From JBBSOK01 sp038259825 (GTDB lineage Bacteria > Bacteroidota > Bacteroidia > Flavobacteriales > Flavobacteriaceae), in contig JBBSOK010000007.1 in the NCBI GenBank assembly GCA_038259825.1, positions 1 to 41,416 on the forward strand: 41,416 bases of DNA. Direction: 5' to 3'. The notes under the pieces are model-generated. The model saw nothing but the letters and a program-made list of their open reading frames with translations. It made no database searches and was not told the DNA's origin. Position 1 is the first letter of the stretch, and every line of letters starts with the position of its first letter. This document shows positions 8,679-16,687 of the stretch, one piece after another. The translations under genes were made by a program, and so were the position numbers.

Positions 8679-9038
8679 ATGAGCTCAATTCATTTAAAAG
8701 ACATAAAAATATACGCCTTTCACGGCTGTTTGGAAGAGGAGGAAAAAATAGGATCGGATTATGTTGTAAATTTAAATGTGAAGACAAACCTACACCAAGC
8801 GGCTATTTCCGATGATTTGGAGGATACTTTGGATTATGTGATGTTGCACGCTATTGTTAAAGAACAAATGGCAATTAGATCTAAATTATTAGAGCACGTT
8901 GCACAACGAATTTTGGATGAAATTTTTGAAAAGGCAAATCAGGATATTTTAGAAGCACGGGTTACTGTTGCAAAAATAAATCCACCAATTGGCGGAGATG
9001 TTGCTGAAGTTAGTGTAACAATGGTTGCTCCTTTCTAG
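8679..9038 (+). CDS. folB: Dihydroneopterin aldolase
   Basis: 119 residues from the ATG at 8679 (MSSIHLKDIKIYAFHGCLEE). It cleaves dihydroneopterin to 6-hydroxymethyl-dihydropterin and glycolaldehyde in folate synthesis. The conserved YAFHGC motif, the DTLDYVMLH region and a C-terminal Lys in VAKINPPI fit the family and its usual length of about 120. An in-frame TTG at 8661 would add six residues but overlaps the promoter box, so the ATG is preferred. No other folate gene is adjacent. Confidence 0.92.
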   Translation: MSSIHLKDIKIYAFHGCLEEEEKIGSDYVVNLNVKTNLHQAAISDDLEDTLDYVMLHAIVKEQMAIRSKLLEHVAQRILDEIFEKANQDILEARVTVAKINPPIGGDVAEVSVTMVAPF

Positions 9039-9164
9039 CTTAGTTAAAAGATTTTTTAAAATCAGTGGCAGTTTCGAATAAATTTGTTGATGCTAGGTAA
9101 TGTTTAAATTCAGTAAGATTTTCAGTTTTTTAACTTTTGTATTTTTATACCGAAGTTAATATTT

Positions 9165-9172
9165 TATATTTG
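9165..9172 (+). promoter_or_regulatory. -7 promoter box for tRNA-Cys
   Basis: TATATTTG matches TAnnTTTG exactly, 54 bases before the tRNA. A TTTG at 9136-9139 is 25 bases upstream, slightly long for a -33 element. The remainder of 9039-9226 holds no gene I can support. Confidence 0.5.
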
Positions 9173-9226
9173 CGCACTCAAAAGACAGGATAACACTTGT
9201 TGTTTATTCTTTATTTGAAATAAACT

Positions 9227-9297
9227 GGTATCGTGGCCGAGTGGCTAGGCTCAGCTCTGCAAAAGCTGCTACAGCGGTTCGAATCCGCTCGATACCT
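9227..9297 (+). tRNA. tRNA-Cys (GCA)
   Basis: A complete cloverleaf: acceptor arms GGTATCG (9227-9233) and CGATACC (9290-9296), anticodon stem CAGCT/AGCTG with anticodon GCA at 9259-9261, T arm AGCGG-TTCGAAT-CCGCT (9273-9289) and discriminator U at 9297. U73 is the identity base of tRNA-Cys. The CCA end is not encoded. Confidence 0.96.
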
Positions 9298-9303
9298 CAA
9301 AAA

Positions 9304-9330
9304 AACCTCAACACTGTTGGGGTTTTTTTT
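9304..9330 (+). terminator. Terminator after tRNA-Cys
   Basis: AACCTCAAC (9304-9312) pairs with GTTGGGGTT (9316-9324) around a 3-base loop, with one G-U pair, and runs into eight T's. It starts 7 bases after the tRNA. Confidence 0.85.
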
Positions 9331-9355
9331 ATTCTATTTATTAAATAATATTTGA

Positions 9356-10108
9356 CTAATTCTCTGAATTCAAAGATTCATCTATAGGCGGGTTTACTTG
9401 CTCTAGCGGCGTTGGGGAATTGTCTGGTATTTTATTGAGTCCTTTTTGCATTTCAGAAGGAAAAATTCCCTGAAATAAAAGGATAACACCAAAACCAAAT
9501 ATAAAAATACTTACCCATTTTTTAGTGCGAAAAGTAAAGCGTGGTGTCATTTTACTTTTAAGCTTTTTAGCTAAGGATATTTTAAGTAAATCTACCAAGA
9601 AAAAGGTTACCAAAACGGTCAATAAAAAATAGATAGGACCATTTTCTGTGGTAGTTAATGCATTTGCCATTATTATGGTACCTATCCAACCCGCAAGTAC
9701 CCCGAAGTTTACGAAGTTTAGTAAAAAGCCTTTTAGAAAAAGGCTCCCTAAATTCTTTTTTACTTTTACTGCATAATGTTCGCGAACTATTCTAAAGACA
9801 GATTTTATAGTGCGTATGTAAGAAATAACACCATAAGCCATTAAAACAACTCCTCCAAAAATTAGAAGTGCTGGATCATGTTTTAAGTTTTCGAGAATTC
9901 TTGTAGTACTGTAGTAGGCAATGATTATAAAAACAAGATCTGCAAACATTGCTCCTAAATCAAAAAATAAAGCAGCTTTAAAGCCTTTATTTATGGCAGT
10001 TTCAATTAATGTAAAAAATACGGGGCCAACTGCAAAAGCGAGTAGGAAACCATAAAAAGCAGCATAGGGTAAGCCATCTAACATAGATTCGTAAAAATAC
10101 GAAATCAT
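9356..10108 (-). CDS. LysE-family amino-acid exporter
   Basis: 250 residues with about six hydrophobic segments. The N-terminal stretch (AFYGFLLAFAVGPVFFTLIE, about residues 17-36) contains the Gly-Pro pair conserved in the LysE/RhtB superfamily of inner-membrane exporters. The substrate cannot be read from sequence. A hydrophilic Pro-rich tail ends the protein. It is the third gene of a minus-strand set behind rnr and the head-GIN gene, with a 29-base gap. Confidence 0.85.
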   Translation of the reverse strand: MISYFYESMLDGLPYAAFYGFLLAFAVGPVFFTLIETAINKGFKAALFFDLGAMFADLVFIIIAYYSTTRILENLKHDPALLIFGGVVLMAYGVISYIRTIKSVFRIVREHYAVKVKKNLGSLFLKGFLLNFVNFGVLAGWIGTIIMANALTTTENGPIYFLLTVLVTFFLVDLLKISLAKKLKSKMTPRFTFRTKKWVSIFIFGFGVILLFQGIFPSEMQKGLNKIPDNSPTPLEQVNPPIDESLNSEN

Positions 10109-10137
10109 TTAATTTTGATGTGCTATTGGAAATTTAT

Positions 10138-10815
10138 TTAGTTCTTAACTTTAATTTTTCCGCCGGCAAATCTTTTTCGTTTAATGTCTGCTGGATTTCC
10201 GTAAATTGTTACATTACCGCCTGCAGTTACTTTTGCGTCACACAATTCGGTTGAGTAGACATCTGCTGAGCCACCTGCAGTTACAGAAACTGTAGTAATT
10301 TTAGTATATAATTCTTTACCTTCATAAATACCCCCACTATTTATTGAAATATTTTGTGCGTCTGCTTTACCACTTAAGTTTACAATACCTCCGCTTACTG
10401 CTTTAATATCTAATCTTGTAGCATTTACAACGACATCAATTTTTCCGCCCTCTTGAGAACGCACTTCTAAATTGGATGTATTAATTGTTTCATTGGAAAC
10501 AATTAGCGAACCTTCATTTGCATCTAGAACCTGTAGGCTTTTGTAATAAACATCTACAAATGTTTTGTTGCCATCAAAAGACTCTTCAAGAATCATCCTA
10601 ACTTTTAGTATGTTGCCATCTTCAACAATTTGTACACTTTCAGGGTTTTCGCCCCTTACAACTACTCGGGTTTCATCAGATTTAATAAGGTTGACTGTAA
10701 TTAAATCGAAAACTTTAATTTCAGAGAAATTACCGGTTTTTTTTGTAATGTCTCTTTGAGAAAAAGTCATTGTTGTACAAAAAATAATCGCTACTAATGT
10801 TGCTATTCTTTTCAT
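10138..10815 (-). CDS. Head-GIN domain (DUF2807) secreted protein
   Basis: 225 residues. A cleavable signal peptide is evident (MKRIATLVAIIFCTTMTFSQ). The rest is short beta-strand repeats rich in Gly, Val, Asn and Ser (NISINSGG, VTAGGSADVYS, VTAGGNVTIYG), typical of the DUF2807 right-handed beta-helix found widely in Bacteroidota. It is predicted to act in the periplasm or at the cell surface; the function is unknown. It starts 15 bases after the rnr stop and is probably co-transcribed with rnr. Confidence 0.88.
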   Translation of the reverse strand: MKRIATLVAIIFCTTMTFSQRDITKKTGNFSEIKVFDLITVNLIKSDETRVVVRGENPESVQIVEDGNILKVRMILEESFDGNKTFVDVYYKSLQVLDANEGSLIVSNETINTSNLEVRSQEGGKIDVVVNATRLDIKAVSGGIVNLSGKADAQNISINSGGIYEGKELYTKITTVSVTAGGSADVYSTELCDAKVTAGGNVTIYGNPADIKRKRFAGGKIKVKN

Positions 10816-10830
10816 GATTTTAATTTTGAA

Positions 10831-13092
10831 TTACGATTTAACCGCTTGCTTTTTTGGATTTTTATTGCCTTCTTCTCGCTTGCCCAGCATTGTAAAATCT
10901 AAATGTTTTTTTACCAAATCGGCATTTTTTACTTTTACATAAACTTCATCTCCTAAAACAAATGTATTTCCTGTCTTTTGACCAACAACAGCGTATTCAG
11001 CTTGAATAAAATCGTATCTATCATCACGCATATCCTGTAATCGAACCATTCCTTCGCATTTATTGATCATTATTTCAACATAAATTCCCCATTCAGTTAC
11101 ACCGCTAATTACACCTAAAAACTCTTCATCCTCGTGGTCCAACATATATTTAACCTGCATATATTTTACACTATCGCGCTCGGCATTTGCTGCAAGGTTT
11201 TCCATGTCGCTACTATGCCGGCATTTTTCTTCATACGTTTCCTCACTTGCACTTTTTGCATCGTCAAGGTAGCGTTGTAATAATCGGTGTACCATAACAT
11301 CTGGATAACGCCTAATTGGAGACGTAAAATGTGTATAATAGTCAAAAGCTAAACCATAATGGCCAATGTTATTTGTTGTGTAGACTGCTTTGCTCATTGT
11401 TCTTATAGCCAAGGTATCTATCATATTTTGCTCTTTTCTACCATTTACATCTTTTAAAAGCTTGTTTAATGAATTGGCTGTTGATTTTTTATCTTTTGTA
11501 TTGAGTGAGTATCCAAAGCGCTTGATAATATTTTCCAAAGCGGCAATTTTTTCATCATCTGGCTCATCGTGAACTCTGTAAACAAAAGTTTTCTTTGGGT
11601 CTTGTTTTCCAATAAATTCAGCTACGCTTCTATTTGCCAACAACATAAACTCTTCAATAAGTTTATTAGCATCTTTACTTTCTTTGAAATAAACGCCTTC
11701 TGGATTTGCGTTTTCGTCTAAAATGAATTTCACTTCAACTTTATCAAATGAAATAGCTCCATCTCTCATACGTTTTTGGCGCATCATAACTGCAAGCCTG
11801 TTCATTTCAAGGATTGCTGCTGCTATTTCTGGCTTTACCGAATAGGCTTTATCTGTTATAGAAATTTCAGAAGGAATATTTAAATTATCCTTTTCAACTT
11901 TATCACCTGAGCAAAAATTAGTATTTAGCTCAATAATATGTTGCGCTTCTTCATACGCAAATCTTGCATCACTGTATGTAACGGTTTTTCCGAACCATTG
12001 ATTTATGACTTCTGCTTTTTTATTCACTTCAAAAACAGCCGAAAACGTATATTTTTCTTCATTTGGTCGTAGTGAACATGCACCATTACTTAAAATTTCT
12101 GGCAACATAGGTACAACTCTGTCTACTAAATAAACACTTGATGCACGCTCGTAAGCTTCATCATCTAAGGGTGTTCCTGTTAATAGATAGTGTGAAACGT
12201 CTGCAATGTGAACACCAATTTCAAAATTTCCACTTTCTAAAACGGTGAATGAAAGTGCATCATCAAAATCTTTTGCGTCTTTTGGATCTATCGTAAAGGT
12301 TAAATCTTTACGCATATCCCGACGTTTTTTTATTTCTTCAGGTTGGATTGATGTGTCAATTTTATTAGCGAAGGCTTCTATTTCCTCGGGAAATTCATAC
12401 GGTAAACCATATTGCGCTAAGATTGAATGAATTTCAGTATTATGCTCGCCTGGCATTCCTAAAACCTTAATCACACTACCTAAAGGCGATTCCGATTTGT
12501 CTTCCCAAGCTTCCATTTTGACCAGTACTTTTTCTCCAGATTTTGCGCCGTTTATATTACTTTTTGGAACAAATATATCCGTGTACATCTTATAATCGCT
12601 ACATTCTACAAAAGCAAAATTTTCGTGAACTGTAATTACTCCAACAAAATCCGTCCGCTTGCGTTGTAAAATTTCGGTTACTTCACCTTCAGTTTTGCCA
12701 CCTTTTTTTCTTTTGAAAACGTAAACTTCAACGATATCGCCGTTTAAGGCTTTATTTAAATTTTTATTTTTTACTAAAATATCTTCTTCAAGATCGTCAA
12801 CTATAATGTAACCTTGTCCGCGGCCAGCAATATCTACTCTTCCAGTATATGAATTTTTATTTGGTGCAAGAATATATTTACCCCTTTCAATTTCTTGAAT
12901 GGTTCCTTTACCCTGTAAACTTTTTAAAATTTTTGTAATATGGTTTCGGCTGCTTGCATCATCTTTTCCAATTTTAGCGCCTATCTGTTTATAATTAATA
13001 GGCTCAGAATGGCTCTTTCTAAGTACTTTTAGAATAGCATCTTCAAGACCGTTATTATTATTTTTCTTGTTTTTAATTTTATTTTTTGGCAT
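10831..13092 (-). CDS. rnr: Ribonuclease R
   Basis: 753 residues from the ATG at 13092 (MPKNKIKNKK). Domains in order: basic N-terminus with winged helix (about 15-75), cold-shock/OB domains (about 85-230), the RNB catalytic domain with its Asp cluster in IDPKDAKDFDDALSF (about 265-280), and a C-terminal S1 domain (GVISGVTEWGIYVEIMINKC) with a basic tail. It degrades structured RNA 3' to 5'. The frame extends 20 residues further upstream to 13152, but that stretch overlaps a near-consensus -7 box, so the ATG at 13092 is preferred. It heads a set with the head-GIN and LysE genes. Confidence 0.95.
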   Translation of the reverse strand: MPKNKIKNKKNNNNGLEDAILKVLRKSHSEPINYKQIGAKIGKDDASSRNHITKILKSLQGKGTIQEIERGKYILAPNKNSYTGRVDIAGRGQGYIIVDDLEEDILVKNKNLNKALNGDIVEVYVFKRKKGGKTEGEVTEILQRKRTDFVGVITVHENFAFVECSDYKMYTDIFVPKSNINGAKSGEKVLVKMEAWEDKSESPLGSVIKVLGMPGEHNTEIHSILAQYGLPYEFPEEIEAFANKIDTSIQPEEIKKRRDMRKDLTFTIDPKDAKDFDDALSFTVLESGNFEIGVHIADVSHYLLTGTPLDDEAYERASSVYLVDRVVPMLPEILSNGACSLRPNEEKYTFSAVFEVNKKAEVINQWFGKTVTYSDARFAYEEAQHIIELNTNFCSGDKVEKDNLNIPSEISITDKAYSVKPEIAAAILEMNRLAVMMRQKRMRDGAISFDKVEVKFILDENANPEGVYFKESKDANKLIEEFMLLANRSVAEFIGKQDPKKTFVYRVHDEPDDEKIAALENIIKRFGYSLNTKDKKSTANSLNKLLKDVNGRKEQNMIDTLAIRTMSKAVYTTNNIGHYGLAFDYYTHFTSPIRRYPDVMVHRLLQRYLDDAKSASEETYEEKCRHSSDMENLAANAERDSVKYMQVKYMLDHEDEEFLGVISGVTEWGIYVEIMINKCEGMVRLQDMRDDRYDFIQAEYAVVGQKTGNTFVLGDEVYVKVKNADLVKKHLDFTMLGKREEGNKNPKKQAVKS

Positions 13093-13185
13093 AGTTAATT
13101 TAATTGCGGTAAAAGTAAGTTTATTTACTAAATGCATTAACCTTATTAGCAAAGATTTAGTACCTTAAATACCGATTTTAGTGAC

Positions 13186-13193
13186 TATTTTTG
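13186..13193 (+). promoter_or_regulatory. -7 promoter box for the DUF2007 gene
   Basis: TATTTTTG matches TAnnTTTG exactly, 39 bases before the ATG at 13233. It covers the in-frame TTG at 13191, arguing against that codon as a start. Confidence 0.5.
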
Positions 13194-13232
13194 TATATAA
13201 AAAAATTAAAGGACGTAACTAATTCTCTTACA

Positions 13233-13478
13233 ATGCAAAACTTTAAAACAATTGCTATTTTTACTTTCCCTGCGGAGTATACCGTACTTCGCCATCTCTT
13301 GCAACAGGCAAATATTCGATTTGTTTTTTTAAATGAAACTATGGTAAGCGTTTTACCTTTTCATAGCAACGCCTTTGGTGGAATCCGCCTTCAAGTACAT
13401 ACTGATGACATTGAAGAAGCTGAAGCTATTTTAAGTTCCATGAAGAATGAAAACGATGGCGATTTGCGCATTGTTTAA
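13233..13478 (+). CDS. DUF2007 putative signal-transducing protein
   Basis: 81 residues from the ATG at 13233 (MQNFKTIAIFTFPAEYTVLR). The pattern is a small alpha/beta fold in which a protein-length pair of strands carries FVFLNET and GGIRLQVHTDDIEEAEAIL, as in the DUF2007 / GlnB-like 'putative signal transducing protein' family. The family's molecular role is not established. The gene is divergent from rnr and followed by a 620-base gap with no gene. Confidence 0.8.
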   Translation: MQNFKTIAIFTFPAEYTVLRHLLQQANIRFVFLNETMVSVLPFHSNAFGGIRLQVHTDDIEEAEAILSSMKNENDGDLRIV

Positions 13479-13914
13479 TTTCACCATTTCTTTTTAAATT
13501 TCACTTATTAACAAACCATGTTTCATTATTATTTCTTTTTAAAATTTTAAATAAAAAAATGACGGTTATTATAGTATGTTAATATGTAGCATAACTTTTT
13601 GAAGAAAAACATTCTATTTAAATTATCGGTATTTGTTGATAGGTTATAAACACTTTGTTAGATCAATGCTTATTTGAAAGTAAGGAGTTTAGGTTACGCA
13701 ATTAACAAATGTTAATAACCCTATTGAACAGCTAAAAATGAATAACTAATTTATGTAATAATGTTTAAAAGCATCTTTTTTGGATTGATAATTCAATAAC
13801 AACTGCACGCTTAAAAATTAGCTGTATCGTTTAATCTGTTCTTATTGTAAAAACAAATAGAAAGCGCAATTTTATTTGTCTTTTTTGACTTTATATTTAT
13901 GAACACCTTTGTTA

Positions 13915-13998
13915 ACTAAATTATAAGGGAATGTTAAGAGAATGTAACCAATAATTATAATTAACTGTATTTCAATTAATTGAAATATCTTTTTTTGA
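13915..13998 (+). ncRNA. Candidate small RNA (speculative)
   Basis: A promoter-like pair, TTTG (13884-13887), 16 bases, then CACCTTTG (13904-13911; one mismatch to TAnnTTTG), precedes about 84 bases ending in the 20-base palindrome and a seven-T run (13990-13996). The layout resembles a promoter, transcript and terminator. The stem is AT-only and spacing slightly short, so support is weak. Confidence 0.25.
13968..13987. repeat. 20-base perfect palindrome
   Basis: TATTTCAATTAATTGAAATA reads the same on both strands. A T-run follows at 13990-13996. It may be an AT-only hairpin terminator or a dyad binding site for a regulator of rpiB. Confidence 0.5.
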
Positions 13999-14075
13999 TT
14001 TGTAAATTTCTTTATTAATGTACTTAAAGGATGATTCTCAAGTCTATATAAGGTTACAAAGAAATCAATTTCAAG

Positions 14076-14083
14076 TATCTTTG
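14076..14083 (+). promoter_or_regulatory. -7 promoter box for rpiB
   Basis: TATCTTTG matches TAnnTTTG exactly and ends 15 bases before the rpiB ATG. No TTG lies at the -33 spacing. Confidence 0.5.
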
Positions 14084-14098
14084 CTCAAAATTTAGATT

Positions 14099-14527
14099 AT
14101 GAAAATAGCAATTGGAAACGATCACGCAGGTACTGAATATAAGAATGAAATAATTTCCTACCTAGAGGAACAAAAACACACAATTAAAAATTTTGGAACA
14201 GATAAAAATGATAGTGTAGATTATCCTGATTTTGTTCACCCAGTTGCTGAGGCCGTAGAAAATGATAAAGCAGACTTTGGAATATTAATATGCGGAAGTG
14301 GAAACGGTGTTGCAATGACCGCAAACAAACATCACGCAATTCGCGCTGCATTATGTTGGACTACGGAAATAACTGAACTTGCAAGACAACACAATGATGC
14401 TAATATTTTATGCATTCCAGCGCGTTATACTAGCAAACAGCAAGCTTTAGCAATGGTTAAAACTTTTTTGGAAACTAAGTTTGAAGGCGGAAGACACCAA
14501 AACCGCGTAGATAAAATTTCTTGCTAA
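14099..14527 (+). CDS. rpiB: Ribose-5-phosphate isomerase B
   Basis: 142 residues starting MKIAIGNDHAGTEYKNEI. It interconverts ribose-5-phosphate and ribulose-5-phosphate in the pentose-phosphate pathway. The GNDHAG phosphate-binding start, the catalytic-loop motif CGSGNGVAMTANK (about residues 64-76), HAIRAALC with the active-site Cys region, and HNDANILCIPARY identify the RpiB/LacAB family. The length is typical. The CDF transporter begins 20 bases downstream, so the two are probably co-transcribed. Confidence 0.95.
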   Translation: MKIAIGNDHAGTEYKNEIISYLEEQKHTIKNFGTDKNDSVDYPDFVHPVAEAVENDKADFGILICGSGNGVAMTANKHHAIRAALCWTTEITELARQHNDANILCIPARYTSKQQALAMVKTFLETKFEGGRHQNRVDKISC

Positions 14528-14547
14528 CTATTTTTGAAAATTAAAAA

Positions 14548-15477
14548 ATGGCTCACAGCCACGACCATTCCCAAAGTAATAAGCACGATCACGCACACCC
14601 TAATTTAAAAGGGCGTAAGCTACTGCTTTCAATTTTTCTTAATATTATTATCACGGCAAGCCAAGTAGTTGGTGGTTTGCTTAGCGGAAGTTTAGCTTTG
14701 TTGAGTGACGCACTTCATAACTTTAGTGATGTACTTTCATTAATAGTAAGTTACATTGCAGATTTGTATTCAAAAAAATCTGCTTCTTTCGAGAAAACTT
14801 TTGGATATAAACGGGCCGAAATTATTGCTGCTTTTGTAAATGCTTCAACCCTACTTATTGTTGCTATTTATCTTATTTATGAGTCCATAATTAGATTTTT
14901 TAATCCACAACCTATTGAAAGTAATCTAGTAATTTGGTTGGCAATTCTAGGAATTGTGGCCAACGGTTTCAGTGTTCTGTTGTTACATAAAGATTCCAAG
15001 GAAAATATGAATATGCGTTCGGCATATTTACATTTATTAACCGATATGTCAGCCAGCATTGCAGTATTAATTGGAGGTTTACTTATGAAATATCTAGGAT
15101 GGTTTTGGGTAGATGCTGTCCTTACCGTCCTTATTGCATTATATCTTTTGGTAATGGGTTACGATTTATTAAAAACCAGTTTTAAAGTATTGATGCTTTT
15201 TACACCAGATGATGTTAATCTTGAAGAAATGCGTAATAAAATTCAAGAAATTGAAGGTATAAAAAACATGCATCATATTCATATTTGGCAATTAAACGAA
15301 CAAGAAAACCATCTTGAAGCGCATATAGATTTTGATGAAGATATAACGTTATCAAAATTTGACGAAATCCTTGAAAAGGTTGAAGAAATCCTATTTCATG
15401 ATTTCGGGATAAATCACGTTAATATCCAACCGGAATATGAAAAAGAGGATCCAAAAGATATTATTGTTCAGGATTAA
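14548..15477 (+). CDS. Cation diffusion facilitator (CDF) metal-ion transporter
   Basis: 309 residues. The N-terminus is His-rich (MAHSHDHSQSNKHDHAHP), followed by six transmembrane helices. The transport-site motifs are SDALHNFSD in TM2 (about residues 53-61) and HLLTDMSAS in TM5. The cytoplasmic C-terminal domain carries MHHIHIWQL and other metal-binding His residues. This fits Zn/Co/Cd efflux proteins of the CzcD/ZitB type, which export divalent metal ions in exchange for protons. The exact ion is not determinable. Confidence 0.93.
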   Translation: MAHSHDHSQSNKHDHAHPNLKGRKLLLSIFLNIIITASQVVGGLLSGSLALLSDALHNFSDVLSLIVSYIADLYSKKSASFEKTFGYKRAEIIAAFVNASTLLIVAIYLIYESIIRFFNPQPIESNLVIWLAILGIVANGFSVLLLHKDSKENMNMRSAYLHLLTDMSASIAVLIGGLLMKYLGWFWVDAVLTVLIALYLLVMGYDLLKTSFKVLMLFTPDDVNLEEMRNKIQEIEGIKNMHHIHIWQLNEQENHLEAHIDFDEDITLSKFDEILEKVEEILFHDFGINHVNIQPEYEKEDPKDIIVQD

Positions 15478-15566
15478 TAGTTTAATTTTTAATTGAATTA
15501 AATACATAACACCAAATTATCTAATTTTACCGCCCGAAAAGTTATTCCATACTAAGATCGTCATTT

Positions 15567-16007
15567 ATGTATTTTGAAACCAAAACCTTTGAACAACTTA
15601 CAACTACGGAGTTGTATTTAATACTACAACTTAGAAGTGAGGTTTTTGTGGTGGAACAAGATTGTATTTATCAAGATATTGACGGTAAAGATGCTAAAGC
15701 AATACATATACTTTGTTGGGAAGGCACTATATTGGTGGCTTACACTCGTGCATTTAAACCAGGAATTTATTTTGAAGAAGCTGCGATAGGTCGAGTAGTT
15801 GTTCGTGAAAATTACCGTAAACTTGGATACGGTCATAAAATAATGGTAGAAACTATTTTGGCTATTGAAAACAATTACGAAAAAGGACCGATAAAATTAT
15901 CGGCCCAATTGTATTTGGTAATGTTTTATGAATCCCACGGTTTTAAAACCATAGGAAAAAGATATTTAGAGGATGGAATTCCACATATTGCTATGCTTAA
16001 AGCTTAA
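15567..16007 (+). CDS. ElaA-like GNAT acetyltransferase
   Basis: 146 residues beginning MYFETKTFEQLTTTELY. The ElaA signature region LYLILQLRSEVFVVEQDCIY and DIDGKDAKAIHI is present, followed by the acetyl-CoA binding loop (IGRVVVRENYRKLGYGHKIM) and YESHGFKTIGKRYLEDGIPH near the C-terminus. It is predicted to transfer an acetyl group from acetyl-CoA; the substrate is unknown. The 3' end overlaps the convergent gene at 15997-16368 by 11 bases. Confidence 0.88.
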   Translation: MYFETKTFEQLTTTELYLILQLRSEVFVVEQDCIYQDIDGKDAKAIHILCWEGTILVAYTRAFKPGIYFEEAAIGRVVVRENYRKLGYGHKIMVETILAIENNYEKGPIKLSAQLYLVMFYESHGFKTIGKRYLEDGIPHIAMLKA

Positions 16008-16368
16008 TTAGATTTTTTTCTAGATTAAGGTCTTTCATCATATCCTCTGTAAATTTGTAGTGTCCACGACGCGTAATTATTTTAAAACGTTGATTGCGCA
16101 TTCTTGTTATGGTATCCAAAAATTTCCATTTACTTTTTAAAAGTCTTGGCTCGGCGGATTTTAAACTTACTTCAAAATAATGCTTTATACCAGCTCTATC
16201 TGCTACGATATCTGGCGTAATTGATATCTCGCTATCCTTTTTGTGATAGCTCTTGGGCGTTTCATAACCTTCAATGTCTGCCCTAATGTTTTCAAAGCCT
16301 CGGTTTTCTAAATACGTAACCGATTGCTGAATAATTTCTGTGTTTTCTTGCTTATCTATCTGTACCAT
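15997..16368 (-). CDS. Conserved hypothetical protein with PD-(D/E)xK-like pattern
   Basis: 123 residues I cannot assign to a named family. The start MVQIDKQENTEIIQQSVTYL is helical. A strand-rich core follows: ITPDIVADRAG (about residues 50-60), a turn, then HYFEVSLKS (63-71), then a helix with KSKWKFLDTITRM and basic strands QRFKIITRRGHYKF. P52-D53 and E66-x-S68-x-K70 resemble the restriction-endonuclease-like motif, but the canonical catalytic Lys position holds Ser. It has a tail-to-tail overlap with the acetyltransferase and its own 319-base upstream region. Codon use looks like its neighbours. Confidence 0.6.
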   Translation of the reverse strand: MVQIDKQENTEIIQQSVTYLENRGFENIRADIEGYETPKSYHKKDSEISITPDIVADRAGIKHYFEVSLKSAEPRLLKSKWKFLDTITRMRNQRFKIITRRGHYKFTEDMMKDLNLEKNLIKL

Positions 16369-16687
16369 AGCAGGTAAGATACTAAGAAATATTTAAAAAA
16401 TACCCCAATGTTTTGTTAATCAAAATGATATGAAAATATTTTCAATTGAATTTCTTATTTTTCTTATTTACAAAAAAATAGAAAATCAAATTAATAAAGG
16501 CAAAAATTTCGAATAAAAAAGATAAAGGTGAAAAGCGAATATTGATTGATTTCCATTTCATAGTTACAGAAGTTTCTATCTTAAATTCTATCGAAAATTA
16601 TAGTAATTGAAATATAGAAATAATGAAAAGTACAAGCAGAACCCTTTTAAATTTAGATTTCTTCAATTGTATTATTTCAAGAAAAAA
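16369..16687. other. 319-base AT-rich intergenic region
   Basis: Lies between the S41 protease 3' end and the start of the orphan gene, both on the minus strand. It contains overlapping AT palindromes GAAAATATTTTC (16432-16443) and TTCAATTGAA (16441-16450), and widely spaced arms TTTCTAT/ATAGAAA near 16574-16620. There is no open frame and no convincing promoter box or terminator. Confidence 0.5.

Larger units (their letters stand above)
13479..14098. other. 620-base intergenic region without a supported gene
   Basis: Very AT-rich, with no open frame of useful length and no recognisable tRNA, rRNA or riboswitch. It contains a promoter-like pair (TTTG at 13884-13887, CACCTTTG at 13904-13911), a perfect 20-base palindrome at 13968-13987 followed by a T-run, a GAATGT-containing direct repeat near 13930-13950, and the rpiB -7 box at its right end. 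I see no cluster of DnaA-box-like sites that would mark an origin. Confidence 0.6.

Noticed and set aside
13479..14098. Replication origin
   Set aside because: AT-rich with palindromes, but no repeated DnaA-box-like sites and no dnaA/dnaN nearby.
16574..16620. TTTCTAT/ATAGAAA hairpin
   Set aside because: Short arms with a loop of nearly 40 AT-rich bases; expected by chance in this composition.
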